Source of the DNA: Phycisphaerae bacterium
GTDB taxonomy: Bacteria; Planctomycetota; Phycisphaerae; Sedimentisphaerales; Anaerobacaceae
Assembly: GCA_017993835.1 (NCBI GenBank)
Contig: JAGOLX010000039.1
Location: 1-58,352, forward strand
Direction: 5' to 3'
Length of the DNA: 58,352 nucleotides
This document shows positions 42,521 through 52,571 of the stretch, piece after piece. Both the position numbers and the translations under genes were made by a program. The notes beneath the pieces are model-generated. The model was not told the DNA's origin. It worked only from the letters and a program-made list of their open reading frames with translations, and ran no database searches. Each line of letters starts with the position of its first letter. Positions within the stretch are counted from its first letter, which is position 1.

Positions 42521-43282
42521 ATGCGTAGCCTGCACGAATGGAGTCTGTCCTATGCCGAGGCCAGGGAGCTGCAGACCCGCTTGGCGGGGGAAGTGCAGTT
42601 CACGCCACTGAAAGAGCTGCCCCGACGGATTGCAGGCCTGGATTGTGCCTTCAGCAGGGACGGCAAGCGGATCTTCGCGGCGGCAGTGGTGCTGAAGGTA
42701 TGTAGCCCAGCCGCCCTCGGCTGGGAGACTGACACCCCCGAGGGTGGGGGTGCCACATTGGCTGCGACCTTCAAGTTCGAGCATGTCGAGACGGTCACGG
42801 CCGAGCGGAAAACAGAGTTCCCGTATGTCCCAGGCTTGTTGTCGTTTCGGGAAGCTCCGGTGTGTCTGGAAGTGGTCGGCAAGCTCAGCCGCGAGCCCGA
42901 CCTGTATATGATCGATGGACAGGGAGTCGCACATCCGCGACGCCTCGGACTGGCGGCGCATCTGGGCCTGTTCTTCGACAGGCCGACCGTCGGCTGTGCC
43001 AAAAGCCGACTGATCGGCACATTCGACGAGCCCGCCGATGAGAAGGGGGCCTGGAGCCCTCTGCGAGACGGTGAAGAAGTGATCGGCGCGGTGGTTCGGA
43101 CGCGAAGCCACGTGAAGCCGGTCTTCGTCTCGGTTGGCCAGCGGTGCCTGCTGGAAGACGCCGTGCGCGTGACTCTTGCGTGTACCACGAGGTACCGCAT
43201 CCCGGAACCGACGCGGCTCGCTCATCAGGCGGTGAGTTGGATCAAGCTGCAGGATTGCACGGGCAGCGGGCGTCAGGGGTAG
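42521..43282 (+). CDS. nfi: Endonuclease V with an in-frame repeat insertion
   Basis: 253 residues from ATG 42521 (GTG 42512 is an alternative). It nicks DNA 3' of deoxyinosine. Conserved blocks: the active-site Asp in IAGLDCAFSRDG, the substrate wedge PYVPGLLSFREAP with its catalytic Glu, and DGQGVAHPRRLGLAAHLG with the last metal Asp and His. Between AAAVVLK and FKFEHVETV lie about 20 residues (CSPAALGWETDTPEGGGAT) that the family lacks; they are encoded by a REP pair at 42702-42756. All catalytic residues remain, so the protein may still be functional. Confidence 0.9.
   Translation: MRSLHEWSLSYAEARELQTRLAGEVQFTPLKELPRRIAGLDCAFSRDGKRIFAAAVVLKVCSPAALGWETDTPEGGGATLAATFKFEHVETVTAERKTEFPYVPGLLSFREAPVCLEVVGKLSREPDLYMIDGQGVAHPRRLGLAAHLGLFFDRPTVGCAKSRLIGTFDEPADEKGAWSPLRDGEEVIGAVVRTRSHVKPVFVSVGQRCLLEDAVRVTLACTTRYRIPEPTRLAHQAVSWIKLQDCTGSGRQG
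42702..42756. repeat. REP pair (BIME) inside the endonuclease V gene
   Basis: GTAG (42702-42705) plus hairpin CCCAGCC-gccctc-GGCTGGG, then CACCCCC-gagggt-GGGGGTG and CCAC (42753-42756). Same design and near-identical sequence to the tandem copies at 52425-52548 and 56291-56400. Confidence 0.85.
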
Positions 43283-43327
43283 ATTCGATGACTCCGGCGG
43301 CAAACAAGATCATTGGCGCCGGGCGGC

Positions 43328-46300
43328 TCACTTGCCCTGAACGCAGACCTCGTGAACGGCAGCGTCCGTTGCTTCAGTATCCTCGTTGGGGACCGTAAGG
43401 TACATCGCGGTGCCGACGTCCTTGCGGCTCCGGACCTTCAGGCGGCCGCCCAGCATCTCGCTCCGCTCGCGGATATTCATCAGCCCGAATCCAACGCCAT
43501 CTCCCAGTTCCTTGGGATTGAATCCTGTGCCCCGGTCGCGCACGGAGATGCACACGTACCGCCCGTGATAGGTTGTTCGAATCGTCGCCTCGCGGGCCTT
43601 GGAGTGCCTAGCCACGTTCCGGAGCATCTCCTGGACCGCCCGAAACAGGAAGACCGTCAGCGCATCCGAGGGCGAAGTCACTTCGTCCTGGGCGTTCACG
43701 TGGACCCTCAGGCCCAGTTCCGTGTTCATTTGGGTGGCCAGCCATCGAAGGACCTCCGTCAGGTCGTTCTGAGACAGTGCGGCGGGACTCAGCTCGTGCG
43801 CCAGGCTCCGCGATTGCTCGATGGCGTCTCGGAGAATCCCATCCACCCGGGCGATGATGTCCTGTTGCTGCGGATTGTCTTCCACGCGTCTGCTCAACAG
43901 GCTCAGATGAAGCTTGGCGCCCGCGATCTGCTGCTGGAAATCCTCATGCAGGATCGCTCCGATCCGCGTGCGCTCCCGGTCCTCCGCCTGGGACAACTGG
44001 AGCGTCAGTTGCTGGAGCTGCCGAGTCCGTTTCTCCAACTCCGCCGTACGCTGCACGACTTTGCTCTCCAGCGTTGCGTTCAAGTCCCGCAGGGCCTGCT
44101 CCATCCGATTGCGCTCGGTGATGTCCATTGATACGTTGGCGTGGTAGAGCGGGGCTCCCGTCTTGGGGTCGGTGACCAGGAATATGATGGCGTGCACAGC
44201 GGTCAGCGTCCCGTTTTGGAGGTTCTTGTATTCCAGGTCCCCCTCCCATCCCCCAGCTCCCATGGCCGGCAGGACCTCGTTCCGGACTTTCTCCATCAGG
44301 TGCTCGGGAATGACCTCCAGGATGTGTGTCCGTGCAACCTCGTCGGCAGAGATGCCGAGCATCTTGCTCCCTGCGTCGTTCAGGTAGATCATCTTCCCGT
44401 CCGGCGTCGCCAGATTCACCAGTTCGCTGCTGTGTGTGACCACGGAGGCCAACTTGCGCAACTCGTTCTCCATCTGTTTGCGCTCGGTGACGTCGGCCAG
44501 GGTCTCCACCGCGCCGAGGATCTCGCCATCCTTGCCGTGGATCGGCGCGGCCGTGAAAAACAGCCACGTGCCGCCGTGCATGTCGGGGAAGAAGTCGACG
44601 CCCTCGAAGGCGCCCTCGATCAGTCGGGAGTGGCTACACTTGCCGGCGTACAACTGCTCGATCCTGTCTATCTCGCCCTCGATCAGCAGGTCGGCCAGGC
44701 ACGGGCGCTCGCTTCCGTAGAAGGCACGCCACACCTCGCGGGTGCCGACCATCTCCTCCGCCGGCAGCCCGCTGTACTCCTCCAACGCCCGGTTCCAGTA
44801 GAGGATGCGATGGTCCCTGCCGATCACGAATTGCGGGATGGGCGAGCCGTTCACGACCGCCTTGAGGTGTTGTTCGCTGGCGCGCAGCAAGTCGCTGGAC
44901 TCCCGCGCTTTGCGTTCCGCCTCCTTGCGCTCGGTGATGTCGGTGAACATCGCAAAAGAGCCCTGGAAGCGTTGGTTGTCGTCCAGCAGCGGCGTCGCGG
45001 ATACAAGCGTCCATACCGTTTGTCCGTCCTTGCGGCGGAACCGGCGCTCGTAGTTCTCCGATATCCCCCGGCGGCGGTTCGCGATCCTTCGCGCGTGATC
45101 AGGCACGTCTTCCTCGAACATGAAGTCGCTGATCTGCCGACCGACCAATTCTTCGTCGGCATAGCCCAACATCTTCGCCATGCGGGCATTGGCGAAAGTC
45201 GTCAGAGCGTCCGGCCCGACGACCAGGATTCCCTCGGTTGCCGTGTCCACGATGGTGCGGTACTTCGCCTCGCTCTGTCGCAGGGCTTCCTCCGCCAATC
45301 TGCGCTCGGTGATGTCGATGGTGAGCGAGGCGAATCTGCCTTTTCCCAGCGGGAATGCAATGATGTCCAGGTACTTGCCCATGGCCTGACTGAAGATCTC
45401 GAAGTGGGAGGAGCGTCCGAGGTGCCCCGCCTCGCAGAACTTCTGTGTTGCCATCGGATTGGGGGCAGGGAAGAACAGTTCCCGCGAGGTCCTGCCGGTC
45501 ACTCGTTCCCGTTTGAAGCCGGTCTGTCGCTCGTGGCCCGGGTTCACATGGACATGCCGATAATCACAGGGCTTGCCCTCTTCGTCGTAAACCACCTCGC
45601 CGATGAAGAACCCCTCCGTCATGTTCTCGAACAGGAGATGATAGAGCTCGTCGCTCTTGCGGAGGCCCACCTCCACCGCGATTTCCTTGGCGCGGGACTC
45701 CCGCTGAGACGCGACGACAGCCACCAGCAGCATATAGAGGCCGCTGAGGAATTGCGAGAGATAGGCAGTGCGGTCGTAGACGCCGGATTCCGACTGGAAC
45801 TTCGCCCCGAAGATCCCCGCTGCGATCAACCCGGGGATCACAGCGGACCAGTACGTGAAGGGGGATGTGGGTCTGCGTTCCACCGCCCCTGCGCCGAGCA
45901 ACAAGGCAGCGAGGACGAACAGGGCGATATTCAGGACCGGTCCGGGTTGCCGCATGGGAGGGGTGTCCCAGTCGGGGAGAAAGAAGGACGGGATCGCACC
46001 GGCGGATGCCAGGAGCGAGATCCCCACGACGGCCACCCCGGCGAGGGTGTAGGTCGCTGTCAGCCACAAAGCCCTTCGCGAGAGGGGTTGGCTCGTTCGC
46101 AACAACAGGGATGCGCCCGTCACAAGCCACAAGGCGGACAGCGACGTACAACTGAAATAGACGGTCTCACTGAGGCGGGCGCCCTGAGGCGAAGTGTTGC
46201 TGGAGGCCATGGCGGCCAGGCCCCACATGACGATGCCGCAGCCCAGCGGCAGCAATCCCGGTGTGCCGTGAATCAGGAAGCTCTTGGCTGTCAGACAGGC

Positions 46301-46528
46301 GCCGAATCCAGCGAACAACGTCGAGATGGCGAAATGCCCGGCGATTGCCCGGAGAGACGACCCACGGGCGCCAACCAGGGTCACAACACACAGGCAGGCA
46401 AGTACCGTCAGGAGGACGGCGATCGGGACCCACGCCCGCCGCCCGGCGCCAGGGGAGGGTTTCGTGGCAGAGTCGGGCCTGTCTGCGTCGTTGGCAGACA
46501 CGTCGTCTTCTTGGCTCTGATTCACCAT
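43328..46528 (-). CDS. Membrane-bound multi-PAS sensor histidine kinase (HisKA_3 type)
   Basis: 1066 residues. The N-terminus (about 30-280) has seven or eight membrane helices resembling MASE-type sensor modules. Four PAS/PAC units follow (about 290-845; e.g. KYRTIVDTATEGILVVGPDA, each ended by an ITERK-like PAC tail). The kinase core is of the NarX/DegS kind: phospho-acceptor His in RIGAILHEDFQQQIAG (about 850-865), then a HATPase_c domain with RNVARHSK (N-box) and DRGTGFNPKELGDGVGFGL (G1). No receiver domain and no response-regulator gene is adjacent, so it is an orphan in this window. The signal is unknown. Confidence 0.92.
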   Translation of the reverse strand: MVNQSQEDDVSANDADRPDSATKPSPGAGRRAWVPIAVLLTVLACLCVVTLVGARGSSLRAIAGHFAISTLFAGFGACLTAKSFLIHGTPGLLPLGCGIVMWGLAAMASSNTSPQGARLSETVYFSCTSLSALWLVTGASLLLRTSQPLSRRALWLTATYTLAGVAVVGISLLASAGAIPSFFLPDWDTPPMRQPGPVLNIALFVLAALLLGAGAVERRPTSPFTYWSAVIPGLIAAGIFGAKFQSESGVYDRTAYLSQFLSGLYMLLVAVVASQRESRAKEIAVEVGLRKSDELYHLLFENMTEGFFIGEVVYDEEGKPCDYRHVHVNPGHERQTGFKRERVTGRTSRELFFPAPNPMATQKFCEAGHLGRSSHFEIFSQAMGKYLDIIAFPLGKGRFASLTIDITERRLAEEALRQSEAKYRTIVDTATEGILVVGPDALTTFANARMAKMLGYADEELVGRQISDFMFEEDVPDHARRIANRRRGISENYERRFRRKDGQTVWTLVSATPLLDDNQRFQGSFAMFTDITERKEAERKARESSDLLRASEQHLKAVVNGSPIPQFVIGRDHRILYWNRALEEYSGLPAEEMVGTREVWRAFYGSERPCLADLLIEGEIDRIEQLYAGKCSHSRLIEGAFEGVDFFPDMHGGTWLFFTAAPIHGKDGEILGAVETLADVTERKQMENELRKLASVVTHSSELVNLATPDGKMIYLNDAGSKMLGISADEVARTHILEVIPEHLMEKVRNEVLPAMGAGGWEGDLEYKNLQNGTLTAVHAIIFLVTDPKTGAPLYHANVSMDITERNRMEQALRDLNATLESKVVQRTAELEKRTRQLQQLTLQLSQAEDRERTRIGAILHEDFQQQIAGAKLHLSLLSRRVEDNPQQQDIIARVDGILRDAIEQSRSLAHELSPAALSQNDLTEVLRWLATQMNTELGLRVHVNAQDEVTSPSDALTVFLFRAVQEMLRNVARHSKAREATIRTTYHGRYVCISVRDRGTGFNPKELGDGVGFGLMNIRERSEMLGGRLKVRSRKDVGTAMYLTVPNEDTEATDAAVHEVCVQGK

Positions 46529-46882
46529 TTCTTCAACCTGGCGAACGCAATGAATTCTTCCACCTGACCGACCAGAGTCACCGTGTGGGTTTCCTCGGCG
46601 ATCATAGCAGGCGACTCCTCAATCCGTTCTAAGGATTTTGCTCAGGACGTGACATATCGACCGGGCGGGTCGCGGGGACCGACGCCGCAACGAGGTGGCG
46701 TGCAAACGCGGATAAGGCCTTGAACAATGGCGTTCCTTGGTGTAGTAAGGTGGGAACAAATTTGCGGTTTGCGACGTAATAACGGCATTGTTTTTCTGAC
46801 CGTGCAGGAGAACCGGTCCATCCGGCCGGGCAGGGTTCGAGGGATCTAACGATACTTGTAACTTTCGTTGGGGTAAGTCTTT
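46529..46882. promoter_or_regulatory. Divergent 354-bp region with a candidate promoter for the MoxR/Bat operon
   Basis: The region lies between the histidine kinase (minus) and moxR (plus). TTGAAC (46720-46725), 17 bp, TAGTAA (46743-46748) could drive the Bat operon with a leader of about 130 nt. No other structure was recognised. Confidence 0.4.
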
Positions 46883-47872
<990 letters not shown>

Positions 47873-47891
47873 TCGCGAAGGCCTCCTGTTC

Positions 47892-48779
47892 ATGGACTGC
47901 TGCATGATACCGCAAGACCTTATCAAGCGAATACGGCAGATTCAGATCTACACCTCCCGGGCGGTGAACGCGAGCTTCGCAGGCCAGTACGAGAGCGTGT
48001 TCAAGGGCCGGGGCATGCAGTTCGACGAGGTCCGCGAGTACATGCCCGGCGACGACATCCGCTCCATCGATTGGAACGTCACCGCGCGGACGGGAAAGCC
48101 GTTCATCAAGCGGTTCGTCGAGGAGCGCGAGATGACGGTGCTCTTCGCGGTGGACCTGAGCGCGTCCGGCGAATTCGGGACCGTCAGCAAGATGAAGAAC
48201 GAGCTGGCGGCGGAGTTCTGTGCGGTCCTGGCCTTCGCGGCCGCCAAGAACAACGACAAGGTGGGCCTCTTGATCTTCACGGACCGGATCGAGCTGTTCA
48301 TCCCGCCCAAGAAGGGCAGTCGGCACATCCTTCGCCTGATCCGCGAGCTGCTGGCCTTCGAGATGCCCAAGCGAAAGACGAACATCCCGCTGGCGCTGGA
48401 CTATATCGCCAAGGTGGTCCGCAAGCGGGCGACCCTCTTCCTGGTCTCGGACTTCATCGAGACGGGATTCAAGAAGCCGCTGAGCCTGTTGAACAAGCGC
48501 CACGACGTCGTCTGCGTTCCGGTCCGCGACCGTGTGGAAGTGGCGATGCCCTCGGTGGGCCTGATCGAGGTCCAGGACGCCGAGACGGGCGAGATCATGC
48601 TCGTCGACACGTCGAGCCGGCGGTTCCGCGATCAGTACGGCGGGCACAGTTCCGAACGATTCAACGAGCTCCAGGGCATGTTCCGTTCGAGCAACGTGGA
48701 CTTCATCCCGATTGCGACGGACAAGCCGTATGTCAACGACGTGATTCAGTTCTTCCACATGCGTCACCGACGACGGTGA
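47892..48779 (+). CDS. DUF58-domain protein
   Basis: 295 residues; a downstream Met (47904) is an equally possible start. The DUF58 signature is VFKGRGMQFDEVREYMPGDD then IRSIDWNVTART. A degenerate VWA-like fold follows, in which the MIDAS motif is FAVDLSASGEFG (DxSxS). It is found between MoxR and VWA genes in Bat-type operons; its role is unknown but it is thought to be a client or adaptor of MoxR. Confidence 0.93.
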   Translation: MDCCMIPQDLIKRIRQIQIYTSRAVNASFAGQYESVFKGRGMQFDEVREYMPGDDIRSIDWNVTARTGKPFIKRFVEEREMTVLFAVDLSASGEFGTVSKMKNELAAEFCAVLAFAAAKNNDKVGLLIFTDRIELFIPPKKGSRHILRLIRELLAFEMPKRKTNIPLALDYIAKVVRKRATLFLVSDFIETGFKKPLSLLNKRHDVVCVPVRDRVEVAMPSVGLIEVQDAETGEIMLVDTSSRRFRDQYGGHSSERFNELQGMFRSSNVDFIPIATDKPYVNDVIQFFHMRHRRR

Positions 48780-48817
48780 GGTCGGTGAATACTGAATGGG
48801 TGAGGCGATAGAAAGCA

Positions 48818-50212
48818 ATGGCAGATAAACTGGATTTCTCACTTCCACAGAAGAAGTCGCCCGGTTCGAAGATCGGCGTGGTCACGCTGGTGATGCTCCT
48901 TGTTCTCCTGGCCCTCGTGTCGGTGCACGCGAGACTCACGGTCGAGATGGCCAAGAGGATGCCTCGGAGTGTGCCCAGCGCCGGGCTGTCCGAGGAGCAA
49001 GTCAAAGACCTGGCGTCGAAGCTGGCCCAGCGGAACCTCTATCAGCAGGCCGCGGCGGCGTGGCAGGAGTATCTGACCAGCGCACAGCTTACGGGTCCCC
49101 AGCGGGCGCAGATCCACTTTCAGATCGGTGGTTTGCTGGAGAAAGCCGGCCTCTACGGCGACGCCATCGAGCACTACTATCGCAGTGAAGCGGCGGCCAA
49201 GGTGGACGAGCTTGGCCCGCAGATCAACGCCCACGTCAAGGAGTGCTTCGAGCGATTGGGTAAGTTCTCGGCCCTGCGATACGAGCTGATGGACCGCACG
49301 AGCATCGATCCGGCCCAGCCCGCCGGCGGCAAGGTGGTCGCCGAGATCGGCGCCGAGAAGATCACGGAATCGCAGTTGGAGGCCCTGATCGAGGAGAGCA
49401 TCGACGACCAGTTGACCCCGATGCGTGCGTTCATGACGCCGGAGCAGATCAACGAGCAGAAGAAGCGCGCCCTGGAGCAGCTCCGCGCCCCGCAGGCGAA
49501 ACAGGAATTCCTCCAGAGCTGGCTGGCCCAGGAGATCCTGTACCGCCAGGCGCTCGATCAGCAGTTGGGCGACAAGCCCGAGGTGAAGCGGTTCCTTCAC
49601 AGCCTGACGCGCCAGGCTCTCAGTCGGCAGATGCTCGACGAGCAGCTCGCATCGAAGATCAACATCACGGACAGCGACGTGCAGACGTACTACACGGCCA
49701 ACAAGGACAAGTACGTCGAGCCTGCCAAGGCAAAGATCAGTCATATCCTCGTCGCCGACGAACAGAAGGCCAACGATCTGCTCAAACTCGCCCAGGAGGG
49801 CAACGACTTCGCGGAACTGGCGCGGGGTTCGTCGCTGGATGCAAGCACGAAAGACAGCGGCGGCAAGATGACGACCGACGTGCAGCCGGGCTCCTACGTC
49901 CCCGGCATCGGCGACTCGAACGACCTCAACGCGAGCATCTTCGCGGCTGACGCAGCCAAGGTGCTGGACAAGCCGTTCAAGACGGACAAGGGCTGGGAGA
50001 TCGTCCGAGTCGATGAAAAGCACCCCTCGCGGCAGAAGACGTTCGACGAAGTCCGTCAGCAGGTGATGAGAGAGCTGCTCAGCCGCAAGAGCGAGGAGGT
50101 CCAGCGCGACTACATCAAGGAGATGATGGACAAGCACCAGGTGGTCATCCACACCTCCGCGCTGCCCGCTGCTGGGCAGGAACCGTCCAAGGAGGCGTCG
50201 CCGAAGCCATGA
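48818..50212 (+). CDS. Membrane-anchored parvulin-type peptidyl-prolyl isomerase
   Basis: 464 residues. One N-terminal membrane helix (IGVVTLVMLLVLLALVSVHA, about residues 20-40), a helical region with TPR-like packing (about 65-165), a SurA/PrsA-like N-domain (about 170-300; LTPMRAFMTPEQINEQKK) and a PpiC rotamase domain (about 305-425; AKISHILVADEQKANDLL). The C-terminus is a short Pro-rich tail. It probably acts in the periplasm on folding of exported VWA proteins encoded next to it. A PPIase is not a usual Bat-operon member. It overlaps the next gene (ATGA). Confidence 0.88.
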   Translation: MADKLDFSLPQKKSPGSKIGVVTLVMLLVLLALVSVHARLTVEMAKRMPRSVPSAGLSEEQVKDLASKLAQRNLYQQAAAAWQEYLTSAQLTGPQRAQIHFQIGGLLEKAGLYGDAIEHYYRSEAAAKVDELGPQINAHVKECFERLGKFSALRYELMDRTSIDPAQPAGGKVVAEIGAEKITESQLEALIEESIDDQLTPMRAFMTPEQINEQKKRALEQLRAPQAKQEFLQSWLAQEILYRQALDQQLGDKPEVKRFLHSLTRQALSRQMLDEQLASKINITDSDVQTYYTANKDKYVEPAKAKISHILVADEQKANDLLKLAQEGNDFAELARGSSLDASTKDSGGKMTTDVQPGSYVPGIGDSNDLNASIFAADAAKVLDKPFKTDKGWEIVRVDEKHPSRQKTFDEVRQQVMRELLSRKSEEVQRDYIKEMMDKHQVVIHTSALPAAGQEPSKEASPKP

Positions 50213-51273
50213 GGAAGCCCAAGCAACCAATCCGTTGGATGCGATCGGGTCTGTTGGGGGCCTTGTTCGTGCTGGCGGTCTGCGCGGGCTGCCGAAAGGA
50301 ATCGCCAAGCGAGGCGGCCAAGGGGCAGTTCGAGGTGGACAAGGTCTACGAGCGGGGGCCCGCTGCGGTCCACGTCCGCCTGGACAAGACGAAGCTAAGC
50401 ATCGCCGACACCGTCCTGCTCCAGTTCGAGGCGACGCTCCAAAGCGGGTACAAGATCGAAATGCCCAGAGTGGACAAGGTGCTCGATAGCTTCGGGATCG
50501 TAGATTGGGACAACCTGGGCGAGAAACTCGACGCGAAGAACAACGTCGTGACGACCTATCAATACCGTCTGGAGCCCTTCCTGTCGGGCAACTACGAAAT
50601 CCCCGCCTTCACCTTCGGATTCCGCGACGCGAACGACCCCAACGCCACGCACGAGCTGAGCAGCGAGCCGATTGCCGTCGAGGTCACCTCGCTGCTGGGC
50701 GACCAGCGGGCCAAGCTGGTGATCGAGGATATCGAGGGCGTCGTCGAAATGCCCAAACCGGCCCGCCGGTGGTGGCTCTGGATTCTCGCGGTGCTCGGCG
50801 TGGCTGCGCTTCCGGTCGGAGTGCTGCTCCTTCGCGGCAAACGAGCGAGGCAACTGGTCCGGATCTTCAAACCCGCCCACGAGGTGGCCTATGCCCGCCT
50901 GCGGGCCCTGGTGGCCTTGAATCTCGTCGAGCAGGGCCGGCTCAAGGAGTTCTACGAGCGAATCAGCGGAATCCTGCGGCACTACATTGAGGACCGGTTT
51001 GACCTGCACGCGCCGGAACAGACGACGGAGGAGTTCCTTGGGGAATTGCGATCTGCCCAGGTGTTTGCTCTCTCGGACAAGCAGGTGCTCGAGGAGTTCC
51101 TGACCCACTGCGACCTTGTCAAGTTCGCCAAGCACGAGCCGACGACCGAGCAGGTCCAACGGATGTTCGACCTGGTGAAGGACTTCATCGAGCGGACGAA
51201 GTCCGACGAGCACAAGGTGGACGTGACGGATCGCGTACAGACAGGGCAGATGGCCGAGTCGGAGGTGGCGTAG
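50209..51273 (+). CDS. BatD/DUF4381-like membrane lipoprotein
   Basis: 354 residues. Signal peptide with lipobox-like VLAVCAGCRKE (Cys near 26). The outer part (about 45-165) is a beta-sandwich like BatD's oxygen-tolerance domain (VHVRLDKTKLSIADTVLLQF). One membrane helix (WWLWILAVLGVAALPVGVLL, about 184-203) is followed by a cytoplasmic helical tail (RLKEFYERISGILRHYIEDR). That layout matches the short BatD-related or DUF4381 proteins of VWA operons. It begins 4 bp inside the PPIase stop and ends exactly at the next start. Confidence 0.8.
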   Translation: MRKPKQPIRWMRSGLLGALFVLAVCAGCRKESPSEAAKGQFEVDKVYERGPAAVHVRLDKTKLSIADTVLLQFEATLQSGYKIEMPRVDKVLDSFGIVDWDNLGEKLDAKNNVVTTYQYRLEPFLSGNYEIPAFTFGFRDANDPNATHELSSEPIAVEVTSLLGDQRAKLVIEDIEGVVEMPKPARRWWLWILAVLGVAALPVGVLLLRGKRARQLVRIFKPAHEVAYARLRALVALNLVEQGRLKEFYERISGILRHYIEDRFDLHAPEQTTEEFLGELRSAQVFALSDKQVLEEFLTHCDLVKFAKHEPTTEQVQRMFDLVKDFIERTKSDEHKVDVTDRVQTGQMAESEVA

Positions 51274-52362
51274 ATGGAACTGTACTCGCCCTGGGCATTG
51301 CTGCTGTTGCTGATCCTGCCGTTGGCGGGCTATCTGATGCTCCGCAAGAAGCGCGGTGCAACGGTGCGATTCCCGAGCCTGGTGGACATGCGGAACTGCC
51401 CGGTCTCCTGGCGGCTCTGCCTGCGGCCTCTGCTGGTCGTCGCGCGGCTGTTGTGCCTGGCGTTGTTGATCCTGGCGCTGGCGCGGCCTCGCAAGGGAAC
51501 GGTGATGGCCGAGGTCTCGACGGAAGGCATTGCCATCGAGGCCGTTGTGGACCGCTCGGGCAGTATGCAGGCCGAGATGGATTACTACGGCGAGAATCTC
51601 AACCGGCTGGAGGTCGTCAAACGTGTGCTGACGGACTTCATCGAGGGGGACAAGAAGGATCTTCGCGGCCGGCCGGACGACATGATCGGACTGGTGACCT
51701 TCGCCCGGTATGCGGACACCGTGTGTCCGCTGGTCCTCAGTCACGGCGTGCTCACCGAGTTCCTCAAGCAGACGCAGATTGTCAGCCAGCAGAGCGAGGA
51801 CGGGACCGCCATCGGCGATGCGATTGCCCTGGGCGCCGCCCGGCTCAAGAAAGCGGAGGAGGAGATTCAACGGCGCAATGCGGACCTGGGCTTCGCCGGG
51901 GTCGGCGAAAAGAAGGATACCCCGAGCTTCACGATCAAGAACAAGATCATGGTCCTGCTGACCGACGGTCGGAACAACTTCGGCCAGCGTGGTCCCCTGG
52001 AGGCCGCTCAGCTCGCCAAGCAGTGGGGCATCAAGATTTACTGTATCGGGATCGGATCGTCGCAGGCCTACCGGACGGTCCAGACCCCGCTCGGGACGTT
52101 CCGGATGCCCGCGGCCGAGGAGCTGGACGAGGGCCTGCTCAAGTCGATCGCCCAGACGACCGGCGGCTTCTACAGCCGAGCCGACGACGCCGAGTCGCTC
52201 CGCAAGATCGTCGAGACCATCGACAAGATGGAAAAGACGGAAGTGAAATCCGTGCAGTACACTCAGTATGCAGAGCACTTCGGCTGGTGGACCCTGCCGG
52301 CCTTGATGCTGCTGGGTGCGGAAATGTTGCTCGGCTGCACGGTCTTTCGAAAGATACCGTAG
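51274..52362 (+). CDS. VWA-domain membrane protein (BatA-like)
   Basis: 362 residues. Two N-terminal membrane helices (LLLLLILPLAGYLML and VVARLLCLALLILALA), a VWA domain with an intact MIDAS (DRSGSM, about residues 93-98, and a later threonine/aspartate partner in LLTDGRNNFG) and a C-terminal membrane helix (WWTLPALMLLGAEMLLGC). It matches the BatA architecture: outer VWA domain held by helices on both sides. Zero-gap junction with the gene before. The downstream junction carries a tandem REP array. Confidence 0.93.
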   Translation: MELYSPWALLLLLILPLAGYLMLRKKRGATVRFPSLVDMRNCPVSWRLCLRPLLVVARLLCLALLILALARPRKGTVMAEVSTEGIAIEAVVDRSGSMQAEMDYYGENLNRLEVVKRVLTDFIEGDKKDLRGRPDDMIGLVTFARYADTVCPLVLSHGVLTEFLKQTQIVSQQSEDGTAIGDAIALGAARLKKAEEEIQRRNADLGFAGVGEKKDTPSFTIKNKIMVLLTDGRNNFGQRGPLEAAQLAKQWGIKIYCIGIGSSQAYRTVQTPLGTFRMPAAEELDEGLLKSIAQTTGGFYSRADDAESLRKIVETIDKMEKTEVKSVQYTQYAEHFGWWTLPALMLLGAEMLLGCTVFRKIP

Positions 52363-52424
52363 GTTGGTAACAGAGATGGGAAATCGAGTCCTTTGGGAAA
52401 AAGGCAGATCGGTCTGGAGTTCCG

Positions 52425-52548
52425 GTGGCCCAGCCACCCCCGGCTGGGGAGGCCCGGAGATCACCCCCGAGGGCGGGGGTGCCACATGTAGCCCAGCCAC
52501 CCCCGGCTGGGGAGGCCCGGAAATCACCCCCGAGGGCGGGGGTGCCAC
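52425..52548. repeat. Tandem REP pair array between the two VWA genes
   Basis: Two nearly identical units of about 61 bp: GTGG (52425) plus CCCAGCC..GGCTGGG, then CACCCCC..GGGGGTG and CCAC (52482-52485); and GTAG (52488) ... CCAC (52545-52548). A GGAGTTCCG module (52416-52424) precedes the array. The same two-unit arrangement occurs inverted at 56291-56400. Confidence 0.85.
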
Positions 52549-52571
52549 AGGCGAGTGTGCGGCGTAGGTTT

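Noticed and set aside
52425-52548. Tandem hairpin units that could be mistaken for a CRISPR fragment.
   Set aside because: Only two units, both internally palindromic, with no unique spacers and no cas genes.
52425-52571. Open frame giving the BatB-like protein a 49-residue Pro/Ala-rich N-terminal extension.
   Set aside because: The extension is the translated REP array; the Met at 52572 matches the usual BatB start directly before the membrane helix. In-frame use is possible but unsupported.
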